Part shown: positions 1 through 10,045 of the stretch, one piece after another | How positions within the stretch are numbered: the stretch's first letter is position 1 | Layout: the number at the start of each line of letters is the position of its first letter | From: Dehalococcoidia bacterium | GTDB taxonomy: Bacteria; Chloroflexota; Dehalococcoidia; GIF9; AB-539-J10 | NCBI GenBank assembly: GCA_021160725.1 | Contig: JAGHCA010000033.1 | Location: forward strand, 1 to 38,838 | Length of the DNA stretch: 38,838 nt | Direction of reading: 5' to 3' | Position numbers and translations under genes: made by a program | The notes under the pieces: model-generated | What the model was told of the DNA's origin: nothing | Databases searched by the model: none | What the model saw: the letters and a program-made list of their open reading frames with translations, nothing else

Positions 1-240
1 TCTCTTTCCTGAAGACCCAACTGCCTGATATTGATGATAAAATAAGGTTTGTTATTCCAATAATGCTTGATAAAGTCTCTGTGAAATTAGGCCCCTGGAG
101 TGGATACAATGTCTTGGCACATCACCAAAATAGCGCCCGAATCCGTTGTTCGCCCCCACTCGACCTTAACTTGGTATTGCCCACCATTGACGTATGGCTA
201 AACCTGAGGTTCTCCGACAGAATTCGTTTCTTAGGGACGC

Positions 241-879
241 CTAATGATAGCCCAGGATCTCTTCCAGTTTTTCAGCCTGTTCCACATGATAAGGACCCAC
301 TCTAGTACGGCGAACTTCCACCACAGTAGCACCCACCCCAAGTTTTTCTCCGATATCATGAGTAAGGCTTCTGATGTAAAATCCAGAAGACACCTCGCAA
401 GTGAAAACAAAATAGGGAAATTGGAACTCCTTGAGCTCCAGGGAATAAATGCTTACCTTTTTAGGTGGCATGTTTACACTGACACCCTTTCTGGCTAGTT
501 GATAAGCCTTTCGCCCACCTATTTTTTTAGCTGAAAATGGTGGAGGGGTCTGCCATATCTCGCCATGAAATTCCTTTAAGACTTCTTCCAATTCCTCTCT
601 GGTTACTTCGTTTTTACTTTGCCACAAAACTTTTCCTTCAGAGTCAAAGGTATCTGTCTTGATACCAAGGACAGCCTTAACTTCGTAAGCCTTGTCCAGT
701 TTAAGAAACAAAGAGGCATTTTTCGTGCGCTTGCCAGTGAGAATAACTAACAGCCCTGTAGCTAGAGGGTCTAAGGTACCTGTATGGCCCACCTTCACGT
801 TGAACCTTCTTTTTATCTGCTCCACCACTCGGGAGGAGGTAATCCCTTTAGGTTTGTCTACCAGTAACATCTTGTCCAT
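241..879 (-). CDS. truB: tRNA pseudouridine(55) synthase TruB
   Basis: ORF 241..951(-); MDKMLLVDKPKGITSSRVVEQIKRR, GHTGTLDPLATGLL (TruB catalytic motif). Start placed at MDKM (879); the track's upstream start at 951 is possible. Confidence 0.93.
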   Translation of the reverse strand: MDKMLLVDKPKGITSSRVVEQIKRRFNVKVGHTGTLDPLATGLLVILTGKRTKNASLFLKLDKAYEVKAVLGIKTDTFDSEGKVLWQSKNEVTREELEEVLKEFHGEIWQTPPPFSAKKIGGRKAYQLARKGVSVNMPPKKVSIYSLELKEFQFPYFVFTCEVSSGFYIRSLTHDIGEKLGVGATVVEVRRTRVGPYHVEQAEKLEEILGYH

Positions 880-1059
880 CCCTGTAAGTATAGCGGAAAA
901 ACTAGAGTTTATCACTTGCCGAGGCTTGTCCGGAAATATGGATTTTGACAAATTTTCTAGTTAATGCTATTATAGCTCATATAAAGTAGATTGAAACCAA
1001 AGTTAATTGTAGCAAGAGGGTCAATTTGGTGGGGAAAGGGACTTAGGGGGTGGTAATAG

Positions 1060-2334
1060 GTGGATGTCGCCGATAGTTGGCTTCTCGTAGCCTTGTTAAT
1101 TTGCTTAGCCCTTTCAGCTTTCTTTTCCAGTGCTGAGTCAGCCTTTATTGCTCTGCCTAAACTTCGCCTGAGATATCTGGTAGAAAGCGGTGTTAAGGGA
1201 GCAGATAAACTGGCTAAAGCCGCTGAAAGGCCCGAGAGGGTTCTAGCTACTGTGCTGCTAGGCAATAACCTGGTGAATGTAGCTGCTGCCACACTGGGTA
1301 CCATCATGGCTGTGGCCGCTTTTGGACCAGTCACGGGACCTATTGTAGCCACCCTTGGAATAACAGCGCTGATTTTGATTTTCGGGGAAGTTATCCCCAA
1401 AACTCTGGCAATGCATCATGCTCAGCGGTTATCTCTAGCCTACGTTGAGCCACTAAAAATAATAGAATTGTGTCTTTATCCATTTGTCCTGGTGCTGGAT
1501 AAAATTGGGTTAAGTTTTACCAAGATGGCAAATGTGTCGGAGGAGGAGAAAAAATTAGTCAGCGAGGGTGAGATACTCTCGGCAATAAGTGCGGGGGAGA
1601 GCGAAGGTGTAGTGGAGCAAGATGAAGCAAAGATATTGCAAAAAGTACTTGAATTTACCGACCGTCCGGTGAGCAAAATAATGATCCCCAGAACAGAAAT
1701 TACCTGGGTGGCGCAAGGGACGACACTGAGAGATTTCCTGAATCTTTATACTGAAAGGCGCTACAGTCGTTTCCCCGTGTACAAGGAGAATACTGACAAT
1801 GTGGTAGGTATATTACACGCCAAAGATGTACTGACGAAGTTGACTGATGATTCCGTTGACAGAGAAAGCGCCATTGACGATCTGGTGCGACCCACCTATT
1901 TTGTCCCTGAAAGCAAACAGATGGGAGAACTTTTGGCTGAGATGAGGGATGGTGGTCACCATGCGGCGATTGTTGTAGACGAGTTTGGAGGTATGGCCGG
2001 AATGGTGACCATCGGACAGCTAACCGAGGAGATTGTTGGTGATTTTCGTGATGAACTAACATATAAAGAAGAAGACTTTATTGTAGCTGGTGACAGTACC
2101 TTTCAACTGGATGGTGGGTTCAGAATTGATGAAGCCAACGAAGAGTTGGGGCTGAAGTTGCCCGGCGGTGATTATGAGACCGTGGCTGGCTTTATTCTCA
2201 ACCACCTCGGGCGGATACCAAAACGTGGGGAACAATTTAAATACCAGAACCTGAAATTTGTTGTCACTGAAATGCGTGGGATGAAGATAGAGAAAGTCAT
2301 GCTAACCAAGGAAAAGGAAGTTACCTCATCGTAA
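1060..2334 (+). CDS. CNNM/CorC (HlyC)-type transporter: DUF21 membrane domain, CBS pair, CorC C-terminal domain
   Basis: N-terminal hydrophobic DUF21-like segment (SAFFSSAESAFIALPKLRLRYL), CBS region (VSKIMIPRTEITWV), C-terminal FQLDGGFRIDEANEELGLKLP typical of the CorC/HlyC domain; GTG start. Confidence 0.9.
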   Translation: MDVADSWLLVALLICLALSAFFSSAESAFIALPKLRLRYLVESGVKGADKLAKAAERPERVLATVLLGNNLVNVAAATLGTIMAVAAFGPVTGPIVATLGITALILIFGEVIPKTLAMHHAQRLSLAYVEPLKIIELCLYPFVLVLDKIGLSFTKMANVSEEEKKLVSEGEILSAISAGESEGVVEQDEAKILQKVLEFTDRPVSKIMIPRTEITWVAQGTTLRDFLNLYTERRYSRFPVYKENTDNVVGILHAKDVLTKLTDDSVDRESAIDDLVRPTYFVPESKQMGELLAEMRDGGHHAAIVVDEFGGMAGMVTIGQLTEEIVGDFRDELTYKEEDFIVAGDSTFQLDGGFRIDEANEELGLKLPGGDYETVAGFILNHLGRIPKRGEQFKYQNLKFVVTEMRGMKIEKVMLTKEKEVTSS

Positions 2335-2412
2335 GCTTATTCTATGCTGTCTATGGCAAGGGAGACTCGCAATGATAAAAAAACGCTGGGCAATTCAATC
2401 TAAGGAGACAGC

Positions 2413-3039
2413 TTGAAGCTCGTTTTAGTGAGGCATGGTGAAACTTGGTGGAATCAGGAGAGGCGTATCCAGGGAGGCGATAGCGATATCGAACTGAATA
2501 ATACCGGATTGGAGCAAGCCAGGAGGCTAGCAACTTTTCTTCAAGATGAAAACGTAATTTCTATTCTCTCCAGCCCTTTGCGGAGAGCTACTGCTACAGC
2601 CCAAGCCATAGCTAGCTGTCACCAGTTGTCTATAGAGGTTGATCAAGGACTAAGAGAGTTGAGGGTTGGTGAACTGGAAGGCATGTCTGTTTCAAATTTT
2701 AATACTACGTTCAATCATTTTTTAGTGCAATGGTGGCAACATAGTTGGGCAATGAAATTGCCTAATGGAGAAAGCTTTGTTGAATTGCAACAAAGAGCCT
2801 GGAAAGTCGTTGAGCGATTGTTAGGAAAGCATGAAGCTGACTCCGAGCGCAACGAAGATACCTCGGTGGTAATAGTCAGCCATTACTTCGTTACCCTAGC
2901 TATTATTCTTAAAGCTTTAAATTTGCCCCCGGAATATCTTACCAAATTCAAAGTAGACCTTGGCGGGGTAAGCAAACTCGAGATCCATGACCACGAAGCC
3001 CGATTGGTGACATTTAACGACACTTCCTATCAGCGTTAG
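2413..3039 (+). CDS. histidine phosphatase family protein (phosphoglycerate mutase-like)
   Basis: LVRHGETWWNQERRIQGG RHG motif, LRELRVGELEG, VVIVSHYF; TTG start. Confidence 0.9.
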   Translation: MKLVLVRHGETWWNQERRIQGGDSDIELNNTGLEQARRLATFLQDENVISILSSPLRRATATAQAIASCHQLSIEVDQGLRELRVGELEGMSVSNFNTTFNHFLVQWWQHSWAMKLPNGESFVELQQRAWKVVERLLGKHEADSERNEDTSVVIVSHYFVTLAIILKALNLPPEYLTKFKVDLGGVSKLEIHDHEARLVTFNDTSYQR

Positions 3040-3144
3040 CTGAGAAGGGCGAAGTGCTTGTCCAATTTATTGTGGTTCGGACAATACCAAATGCCAAACC
3101 GGGTTTAAAATCCATGCGACGGCTAGAACAAGAAAGCAATTCCT

Positions 3145-4665
3145 ATGAGCAAGACTAAGCTGGAGTTAAAAGTTATAGGCTTTATCCAGAGACACAGTCT
3201 GATTTCGCCTGGGGAGACAGTAGTTGTCGGGGTCTCGGGAGGTGCTGACTCAGTATGTTTACTTCATATCCTGGCGAAGTGGCAGAAAGAACAAGGGATA
3301 AGACTTCACGTAGCACATCTAAATCATCAACTTCGAGGAATGGAATCTGAAGCTGATGCCAAATACGTGTCCAATTTGGCTGACTCACTTAGCATTCCCA
3401 TTACTATTGATAGGCAAGACGTAGCTGCCTATAGAACTAAAAGAAACTGCTCTATTGAGGAAGCTGCCCGAGAATTACGCTATGTTTTTCTTGGCCGGGT
3501 AGCTAGGAAGGTCGGAGCTAATCGAATAGCTATAGGGCATACCAGGGATGACCAGGTGGAGACCATTTTGATGCACATATTACGGGGAACAGGAATTACC
3601 GGATTGTGTGGTTTAACTTCTTGCTCCCCTATGCCATATGAAAGGCTGGGAATGTCATCGCCGGCAAACCAGAGCACTCTCTTAGTAATAAGACCGCTCC
3701 TAGATATTACTAGAAAGGAAACAACGAGTTATTGCCAGGAATACCAGCTTGCCCCGCGTATTGATTCCTCCAATCATTCGCTTTCCTTTTTCCGAAATCG
3801 CCTTCGCCTTCAGTTGTTGCCTCTGCTCAGACAATATAACCCCAGGATTGACCAAGCTCTGCTTCGTTTGTCTGATATTGCCGGAGAAGCTAACGCTTTC
3901 ATTGAGCAGCAGGCTTTGGGATTGTGGGATGCAGTGGCCAGGCAGGACAATAATGCCATTTACCTGGATAAGAAACAGATTGTTAACTTGCCGATAGCCT
4001 TGCAGAGACAATTATTGAAAGTATCTGTGGCTAAACTGGCAGGGGATACCCGAGACATTGAATCAACCCATATCGAAGCGGCAAGGAGCCTGCTAAACAA
4101 AGCAGTTGGCAAAAAACTCTCTCTGCCCCATGGCTTTACCTGCGAGTTAGGCTATAATGAGTTCGTAATGACAAGAGTCCCCTTTGGTATTGCGAGTACA
4201 GCAGAGCAACATCAGCTTCCATCAATATGTCCCTTTCCTCCCCTGCCAGGCGAGTTTTATCTTAAAGTGCCTGGAAGAACAGTCTTACCCGGATGGGAGG
4301 TGATAGCCAGCATATTTAGGGAACAGGTGGCTTCTCTGCCAATGCAAGACACCCTTAGCCCAGGCAAAAGAATTTGGCAGAGCAATCTCGTTGCTGATTT
4401 CGAGCTACACAAAACAGGAATCGAACTTTTTGTCCGTCAACGTAGGCCTGGAGACAAATTTCAGCCACTGGGCATGAATGTACCCAAGAAGCTCCAGGAT
4501 TTTATGGTCGATACCAAGATACCTCGTTCCTGGCGAGACCACATCCCAATAGTCTGTTCCCCTCAGCAAATCATCTGGGTGGTAGGTTGGCGCATTGATG
4601 ATAGAGTCAAGCCCACTGAAGCCAGTAAAGAAATTCTTCGTCTGGAGTTTATCAAATCAGAGTGA
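3145..4665 (+). CDS. tilS: tRNA(Ile)-lysidine synthase TilS
   Basis: VVGVSGGADSVCLLHIL (SGGxDS), HLNHQLRG, IGHTRDDQVETILMHILRGTG; C-terminal TilS domain RRPGDKFQPLGM. Confidence 0.93.
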   Translation: MSKTKLELKVIGFIQRHSLISPGETVVVGVSGGADSVCLLHILAKWQKEQGIRLHVAHLNHQLRGMESEADAKYVSNLADSLSIPITIDRQDVAAYRTKRNCSIEEAARELRYVFLGRVARKVGANRIAIGHTRDDQVETILMHILRGTGITGLCGLTSCSPMPYERLGMSSPANQSTLLVIRPLLDITRKETTSYCQEYQLAPRIDSSNHSLSFFRNRLRLQLLPLLRQYNPRIDQALLRLSDIAGEANAFIEQQALGLWDAVARQDNNAIYLDKKQIVNLPIALQRQLLKVSVAKLAGDTRDIESTHIEAARSLLNKAVGKKLSLPHGFTCELGYNEFVMTRVPFGIASTAEQHQLPSICPFPPLPGEFYLKVPGRTVLPGWEVIASIFREQVASLPMQDTLSPGKRIWQSNLVADFELHKTGIELFVRQRRPGDKFQPLGMNVPKKLQDFMVDTKIPRSWRDHIPIVCSPQQIIWVVGWRIDDRVKPTEASKEILRLEFIKSE

Positions 4666-4919
4666 AAGCAGTAGGCAGGGAATTATACTTACGTCATCTT
4701 ATCGTTGACGAAGCTTTATGGAGGCTTGATCAATACCTCAACGATGCCTTTATGACAGGCTTATCCTCTGTGCGCATTGTTCATGGCAAGGGAACAGGAA
4801 AGCTACGCCGTGCCGTTCATGAATCACTGGCAAGGCACCCTCTGGTTAAATCCTATCGTCTTGGTGATTATGGAGAGGGAGACTATGGCGTCACATTAGT
4901 GGAACTGATAAATCATTAA
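4662..4919 (+). CDS. stand-alone Smr domain protein (MutS2 C-terminal-like)
   Basis: LRHLIVDEALWRLDQYLNDAFMTGLSSVRIVHGKGTGKLRRAVHESLARHPLV; GTG start overlapping the tilS stop. Confidence 0.85.
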   Translation: MKAVGRELYLRHLIVDEALWRLDQYLNDAFMTGLSSVRIVHGKGTGKLRRAVHESLARHPLVKSYRLGDYGEGDYGVTLVELINH

Positions 4920-5223
4920 ACCTCCCACGAAGGTTTTATGATTCCAGTAGATCTCTGTCAGTTCATAATCACCTCTATAAATCTGCATATTCAAATGAGG
5001 TAAAGATCCGAAATCCTAACCTAATCTCTGATTGAATCGGGAACCTCGTAGTGTAGCAATCCCCAGCCATCATCCCCCAAGATTGCTTCGACGCTATCCT
5101 GTCTGGCAATGGCAAGTGGAGGTTAAGGTTGCGGATCCTGTTCCGGGTGTGAGCCAGAAACCCCGTTCTGCGATTGGTTCGCCACTGTCGCGCTCTTCAA
5201 TGATAGGTGAAATTATGTTGAAC

Positions 5224-6117
5224 TCATTGTAGCATAGCCACATAGCTGTTCAGGGGCACATTAAGGGACTTCGCTACAGGTTTGCACTTGGCCTTAAGAC
5301 AATAGAAGAATCTCCCTTCCGGCGATAGCTCTGACAGAGCCTCATAATGCCCCATTCCTTTGGCAAATATAAGACCTGCTGACTCAAATTCCCGTTTGAA
5401 CTGAGCTGAAGCCAAAGAAAAAATTATTCCAGGCGAAGCTATGCCTGTGGTTATAACCTTCCCAAATTCACTTTCCAAGCCAGTCTCCCTCACATCTTCC
5501 AATGTCAAATCGTCTTGAACGGGGGATGGTTTAACTACGTAAATAACCTGGGCAAATTGCTTCATCCACTTGACTAAAGGCAGGTCGAAGTAGATCTCCC
5601 CGGCGTTATCAGCCAGGTATAGCACCTTGCCCGCTTCTTTTAGCCTTGTTTCAAGATACTCCGAGTCATCTACTGCCAAGCTTACGGCTTTCTTTATATC
5701 CTCCTTAATAGCAGCAGGTTGTCTGAAGAAGTCAATAGCGTTCGCTACTGCGGCCAGCTTAAGATATTCTCGAAGTTCATCCTTATAGTGATTTTTTTGC
5801 TTCCTACCCAACGCCAACAAGGCGGGGCTCGCAGCTTCAGCTGGCAATGACAGTTCAGGGTATAATTCTTTAGCAAGTGCCATCTCCCTTTCCTTCATTG
5901 TCCTATAAGGGTCATAGTTACCGGTTACTGCCCTTACTGTCCTGTGAATTTTTGTGGCAATCACAATAGATAATTGGCTATAAGAAAACTCATCATCCAA
6001 TATCTTCGCCGCTTTTTCTAGTGCCCTTTGCTTCAATGAAGCATCGTCGGTAGCTAAGTCAACAGCCTGACGAATTAGTTTTTGCAAGCACGCATAGCAC
6101 TCTGGCGCTAGTTTCAT
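5224..6117 (-). CDS. DUF89 / ARMT1-like (damage-control phosphatase-like) protein
   Basis: N-terminal CYACLQKLIRQA; LYLADNAGEIYFDLPL; FAKGMGHYEALSE motifs of DUF89. Confidence 0.85.
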   Translation of the reverse strand: MKLAPECYACLQKLIRQAVDLATDDASLKQRALEKAAKILDDEFSYSQLSIVIATKIHRTVRAVTGNYDPYRTMKEREMALAKELYPELSLPAEAASPALLALGRKQKNHYKDELREYLKLAAVANAIDFFRQPAAIKEDIKKAVSLAVDDSEYLETRLKEAGKVLYLADNAGEIYFDLPLVKWMKQFAQVIYVVKPSPVQDDLTLEDVRETGLESEFGKVITTGIASPGIIFSLASAQFKREFESAGLIFAKGMGHYEALSELSPEGRFFYCLKAKCKPVAKSLNVPLNSYVAMLQ

Positions 6118-6398
6118 TCTTGCCTCCTTAACTCAAATTTGAACCAAATAACGTCCTCAATGCATTCTAGCCCTGCACCTTGTCTCATTCATCACCCCCA
6201 ACTTGTCGGGGCGATGAATCTAATCCTGCTTAAGCCTATCATAAGCGAAGTTGAGAGGATTAACTCTGCTAAGAACCCCACACCCTGCTCACGAAGACGT
6301 CGGGAGACTCTTCTTCTTTACTTCGTTCAAGGTCTGGATGGCAAGTCCGAGACTAATAGTTGAGCAACTTATTTTACTCTATTATAATAATATCGGCT

Positions 6399-7469
6399 AT
6401 GTTTGAGAAACTAGAATTAATACAAAGGCGATATGATGAGCTAAACCAACTCCTAGCTCGAGCCGAGATAGTCACTGATCCCAGGCAACTTCAAGAGCTA
6501 AGCAAGGAGAAAGCTGATCTGGAGGATATTGTCTACACATACCAGCAATATAAAGCCAAGGAACAAGAACTGGCAGAGCTCGACGCTCTGCTCAATTCCC
6601 ATGTTGATGCTGAAATGATGGCTTTCATCAAAGAAGAATTGAGCAAGCTAAAACAGCAGCGAGATAATCTTATCCACAGTCTTAAGCTTTCCCTGCTGCC
6701 AAAAGACCCCAATGATGAGAAGGATGTCATTGTGGAGATAAGGGCTGGTGCCGGTGGTGAGGAGGCAGCCCTTTTTGCCGCAGACTTATTTCGTATGTAT
6801 AGTCGATATGCCGATGCCAAGGGCTGGCAAATAGAAATTATTGATAGTAATCAAAGTGAAATTGGAGGTTTCAAGGAGCTGGTATTTGGAATCAAAGGTA
6901 AAGGCGCCTTCAGCCGCTTCAAACATGAGCGTGGTGTCCACAGAGTACAGAGGGTGCCAACCACCGAAGCCTCAGGACGCATTCATACCTCGACAGCTAC
7001 GGTAGCGGTCTTACCTGCAGTTGAGGAGATTGAACTAAACATAAATCCTGATGACCTCAAAATGGAGTTTTTCCATAGTCGGGGCGCAGGAGGACAAAAT
7101 GTCAATAAAGTAACCACGGCAGTTCGCATCACTCACATACCCACAGGCATAGTAGCCTCCTGCCAAGATGACAGATCTCAAGTAAGAAACAGGACGAAGG
7201 CCATGGAAGTACTTCGAGCCAGGCTGTTGGCATTGGAGCAACAGAAACAATCTGAAAGCATAGATAAAGAGCGACAGATGCAAGTAGGCGGTGGCCAACG
7301 TGCGGAAAAGATTCGCACCTACAACTTTCCCCAGAACAGGGTTACCGACCACCGTATCAACCTAAGTTTTCATAACCTCCAACAGATTTTGGATGGAGAA
7401 CTGGACGAAGTCATCGAAGCCCTGATCAGCAAAGAGCAGGTCGAACAACTGGAAGCAGCCCTCACGTGA
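6399..7469 (+). CDS. prfA: peptide chain release factor 1
   Basis: RAGAGGEEAALFAADLFRMY, RVPTTEASGRIHTSTATVAV, HSRGAGGQNVNKVTTAVRITH; likely start ATG at 6399 (MFEKLELIQRRY) rather than 6360. Confidence 0.95.
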   Translation: MFEKLELIQRRYDELNQLLARAEIVTDPRQLQELSKEKADLEDIVYTYQQYKAKEQELAELDALLNSHVDAEMMAFIKEELSKLKQQRDNLIHSLKLSLLPKDPNDEKDVIVEIRAGAGGEEAALFAADLFRMYSRYADAKGWQIEIIDSNQSEIGGFKELVFGIKGKGAFSRFKHERGVHRVQRVPTTEASGRIHTSTATVAVLPAVEEIELNINPDDLKMEFFHSRGAGGQNVNKVTTAVRITHIPTGIVASCQDDRSQVRNRTKAMEVLRARLLALEQQKQSESIDKERQMQVGGGQRAEKIRTYNFPQNRVTDHRINLSFHNLQQILDGELDEVIEALISKEQVEQLEAALT

Positions 7470-8332
7470 TTTTACGCGAAACTTTACAGTCAGTTGCCCA
7501 AACATTACGCAAAGCAGGAATTTCTGATGCACTTGTTGAGGCTGAGCTTTTGCTAGGGCACGTCTTAGGCATATCTAAAACACAGCTTTACATGGAGCCG
7601 GAGAGAGGTTTGGCTTCAGCAGAAATAAAGCACCTATGGAATCTCGTCCAACGCCGCATTGGCCACGAACCTACTGCTTATATTTTAGGACACTGCGAGT
7701 TTTATGGGACCGACTTCCACGTTGATCGTCGCACTCTCATTCCTAGACCAGAAACAGAACTTCTCGTGGAAAAAGCTGTGGAGCTTGCCCAGCGCATTTT
7801 CGACCCGGGCAAGCAAATTACCATAGCTGACATCGGCACAGGCTGCGGAGCTATTGCTGTCAGCCTTGCCTTAACATTACCTCAATCTAAAATTTATGCC
7901 ACGGATATCTCAGCTTCAGCTCTACAGGTAGCCGAGATAAACTGTCAGCGTCATGCCGTTAGCAGCCATGTGACACTCCTACAAGGGAATCTGCTTGAGC
8001 CATTGCCTCAACCTGTAGATATGGTGATAGCCAACCTACCCTATATCAAGAATTACGAATTTAAAGATTTGAGTCCTGAAATCAGGAATTTTGAGCCAAC
8101 CATAGCCTTAGACGGTGGCGAAGATGGCTTGGACAAAATACAACAAATGCTGGAACAAATGCCAGGGAAACTTAATTACAGAGCCTGTTTTCTTCTGGAA
8201 ATAGGCCAAGGGCAAGGTGAAATGGTAACTTCGTTAATAAATAGCCATTTCCCGCAGGCTGGAATTGAGTTGACTCCTGACCTGGGCGGTATCGAAAGGG
8301 TAGTGACGGCCATCCCGATGGAATCGGGATAA
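7466..8332 (+). CDS. prmC: peptide chain release factor N5-glutamine methyltransferase
   Basis: RRTLIPRPETELLVEKA, IADIGTGCGAIAVSLA, VIANLPYI (NPPY-like variant NLPY). Confidence 0.93.
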   Translation: MILRETLQSVAQTLRKAGISDALVEAELLLGHVLGISKTQLYMEPERGLASAEIKHLWNLVQRRIGHEPTAYILGHCEFYGTDFHVDRRTLIPRPETELLVEKAVELAQRIFDPGKQITIADIGTGCGAIAVSLALTLPQSKIYATDISASALQVAEINCQRHAVSSHVTLLQGNLLEPLPQPVDMVIANLPYIKNYEFKDLSPEIRNFEPTIALDGGEDGLDKIQQMLEQMPGKLNYRACFLLEIGQGQGEMVTSLINSHFPQAGIELTPDLGGIERVVTAIPMESG

Positions 8333-8343
8333 GAAAGAGTTCA

Positions 8344-9114
8344 ATGATAGAAGATGTAGGGAGGTTAGCTCAGCTTATCATAGAGTCTAAAAAGATTGTT
8401 GTGTTTACCGGCGCCGGGATAAGCACTGAGTCAGGTATCCCCGATTTCCGCAGCCCGGGAGGAGTTTGGAGCAGATACGACCCTGAGGATTTCACTATTC
8501 AAAAGTTTCTTAGCAGCCAAGAGACTCGTGAAAATATTTGGAAGATGTCCGTTGAAGCTGGACTTCTTATAGAAGCCAAGCCAAATCCTACCCATTATGC
8601 CACCGCCGAGCTTCACCGACTTGGCAAATTAGATTGCGTTGTCACCCAAAATATCGATAACCTGCATCAAAAGGCCGGGGTTCCTGAAGATAAGGTGTTT
8701 GAACTTCATGGCAATATGCAATGGGTGGTATGTACAGGTTGCCGTAAACGATTTCCCCTACCTGAAGTATTACAAAAAGTAAAGGAGGGGATGGCAGTTC
8801 CCCATTGTCCTGACTGTCAGAGTATCCTGAAGCCAGATGTAGTGTTTTTTGGAGAAGCACTACCACAGGAGACATTAACAGAAGCTATTCGTCGTGCGCA
8901 AAGCTGCGACCTTTTTATTGTTATTGGTTCTACCCTCGTCGTTTACCCCGCTGCTTATATGCCAGCATATGCCAGAAAGGCCGGTGCCAGGTTAGCTATC
9001 GTTAATTTAACACCCACCTCTCTCGACCACCACACCACAGTGGTCATTCATGGCAAGGCTGGTGAAATAATGACCAGGGTGATGGAAAAGGTGAGACAAG
9101 TGGGACAAGAATGA
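8344..9114 (+). CDS. SIR2-family NAD-dependent protein deacylase
   Basis: GAGISTESGIPDFRSPGG, TQNIDNLHQKAG, CxxC...CxxC zinc motif (CTGCRK...CPDCQS), FGEALP. Confidence 0.93.
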   Translation: MIEDVGRLAQLIIESKKIVVFTGAGISTESGIPDFRSPGGVWSRYDPEDFTIQKFLSSQETRENIWKMSVEAGLLIEAKPNPTHYATAELHRLGKLDCVVTQNIDNLHQKAGVPEDKVFELHGNMQWVVCTGCRKRFPLPEVLQKVKEGMAVPHCPDCQSILKPDVVFFGEALPQETLTEAIRRAQSCDLFIVIGSTLVVYPAAYMPAYARKAGARLAIVNLTPTSLDHHTTVVIHGKAGEIMTRVMEKVRQVGQE

Positions 9115-9210
9115 TAAAGCTTAATCCCGATTTGATCGGCTCATGTCTAGGGAAAGGAAATTTGTACAAGATTATGTCATCGGCTATGACCGATTAATGA
9201 TTCTGCCTTC

Positions 9211-9978
9211 CTAATCCACAGTTCTTCGTATACGCTGGATATCCACTGCCTTGCCAGTATTTTCATCCACCTCGACTAGAATAGCATCGAAGTTCACCCT
9301 TCCCTTGCCCACTGCTAAGCGCCGTGGTATCTGAGTTAGAAAGCCGTTGATTGCAGAATCCGGGTCAATTCCAATAACCGAATCGATGGGACCAACCATG
9401 CCTATGTCGGTAGCATAAGCGGTGCCTCCGGGCAATATGTGAGCATCTACAGTGCCCACATGGGTATGGGTACCCAATACGGCACTAACTTTTCCATCGA
9501 GGTACTTACCCATTGCTACTTTTTCTGAGGTCGCCTCGGCGTGAAAATCAACAATAATGGGAGTTGATTTATGCTCAAGCTTAGCTAATAGCTGATCCAT
9601 AGTTCGAAATGGGCAATCAAAATTGCCCATGAAAACACGCCCAATGAGGTTAACTACCAGGACATTATTTTTAAATAAATACCCACAACCAGGATTTGCC
9701 GGTGGATAATTCAATGGGCGGAGGAGAGCAAGTTCGCTATCCAGATAAGGAATGATCTCCTTGTGATTCCAGATGTGATTGCCTGAGGTTATGACATCAA
9801 CACCAGCATCAAAAAGCTCTCGTGCTGTACTTAAGGTCAACCCCAGCCCGCCGGCAGCATTCTCGCCATTGCCTACTACCAGGTCAATAGCATATTCATG
9901 ACACAAGCCTGGTAGAAGTTCTCTTACTGCCTTCCTACCAGGCTTGCCGATGATATCACCTATTGCCAGTATCCTCAA
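9211..9978 (-). CDS. YmdB/TIGR00282-type metallophosphoesterase
   Basis: MRILAIGDIIGKPGR, VVGNGENAAGGLGL, TSGNHIWNHKEI, VDFHAEATSEKVAMG, GTHTHVGT. Confidence 0.9.
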   Translation of the reverse strand: MRILAIGDIIGKPGRKAVRELLPGLCHEYAIDLVVGNGENAAGGLGLTLSTARELFDAGVDVITSGNHIWNHKEIIPYLDSELALLRPLNYPPANPGCGYLFKNNVLVVNLIGRVFMGNFDCPFRTMDQLLAKLEHKSTPIIVDFHAEATSEKVAMGKYLDGKVSAVLGTHTHVGTVDAHILPGGTAYATDIGMVGPIDSVIGIDPDSAINGFLTQIPRRLAVGKGRVNFDAILVEVDENTGKAVDIQRIRRTVD

Positions 9979-10045
9979 TTTCCTCGATTTCTCCCGCCCC
10001 TCTTCCCAATTTAATCGGGGGCACCGGGGATAATACGGGGCAAGG

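Noticed and set aside
5040-5223. Plus-strand 66-aa ORF and repeat-like text near 5080 (AGATTGCTTCGACGCT)
   Set aside because: ORF has no protein-like features; the text resembles a degraded dispersed intergenic repeat but is too diverged to call.
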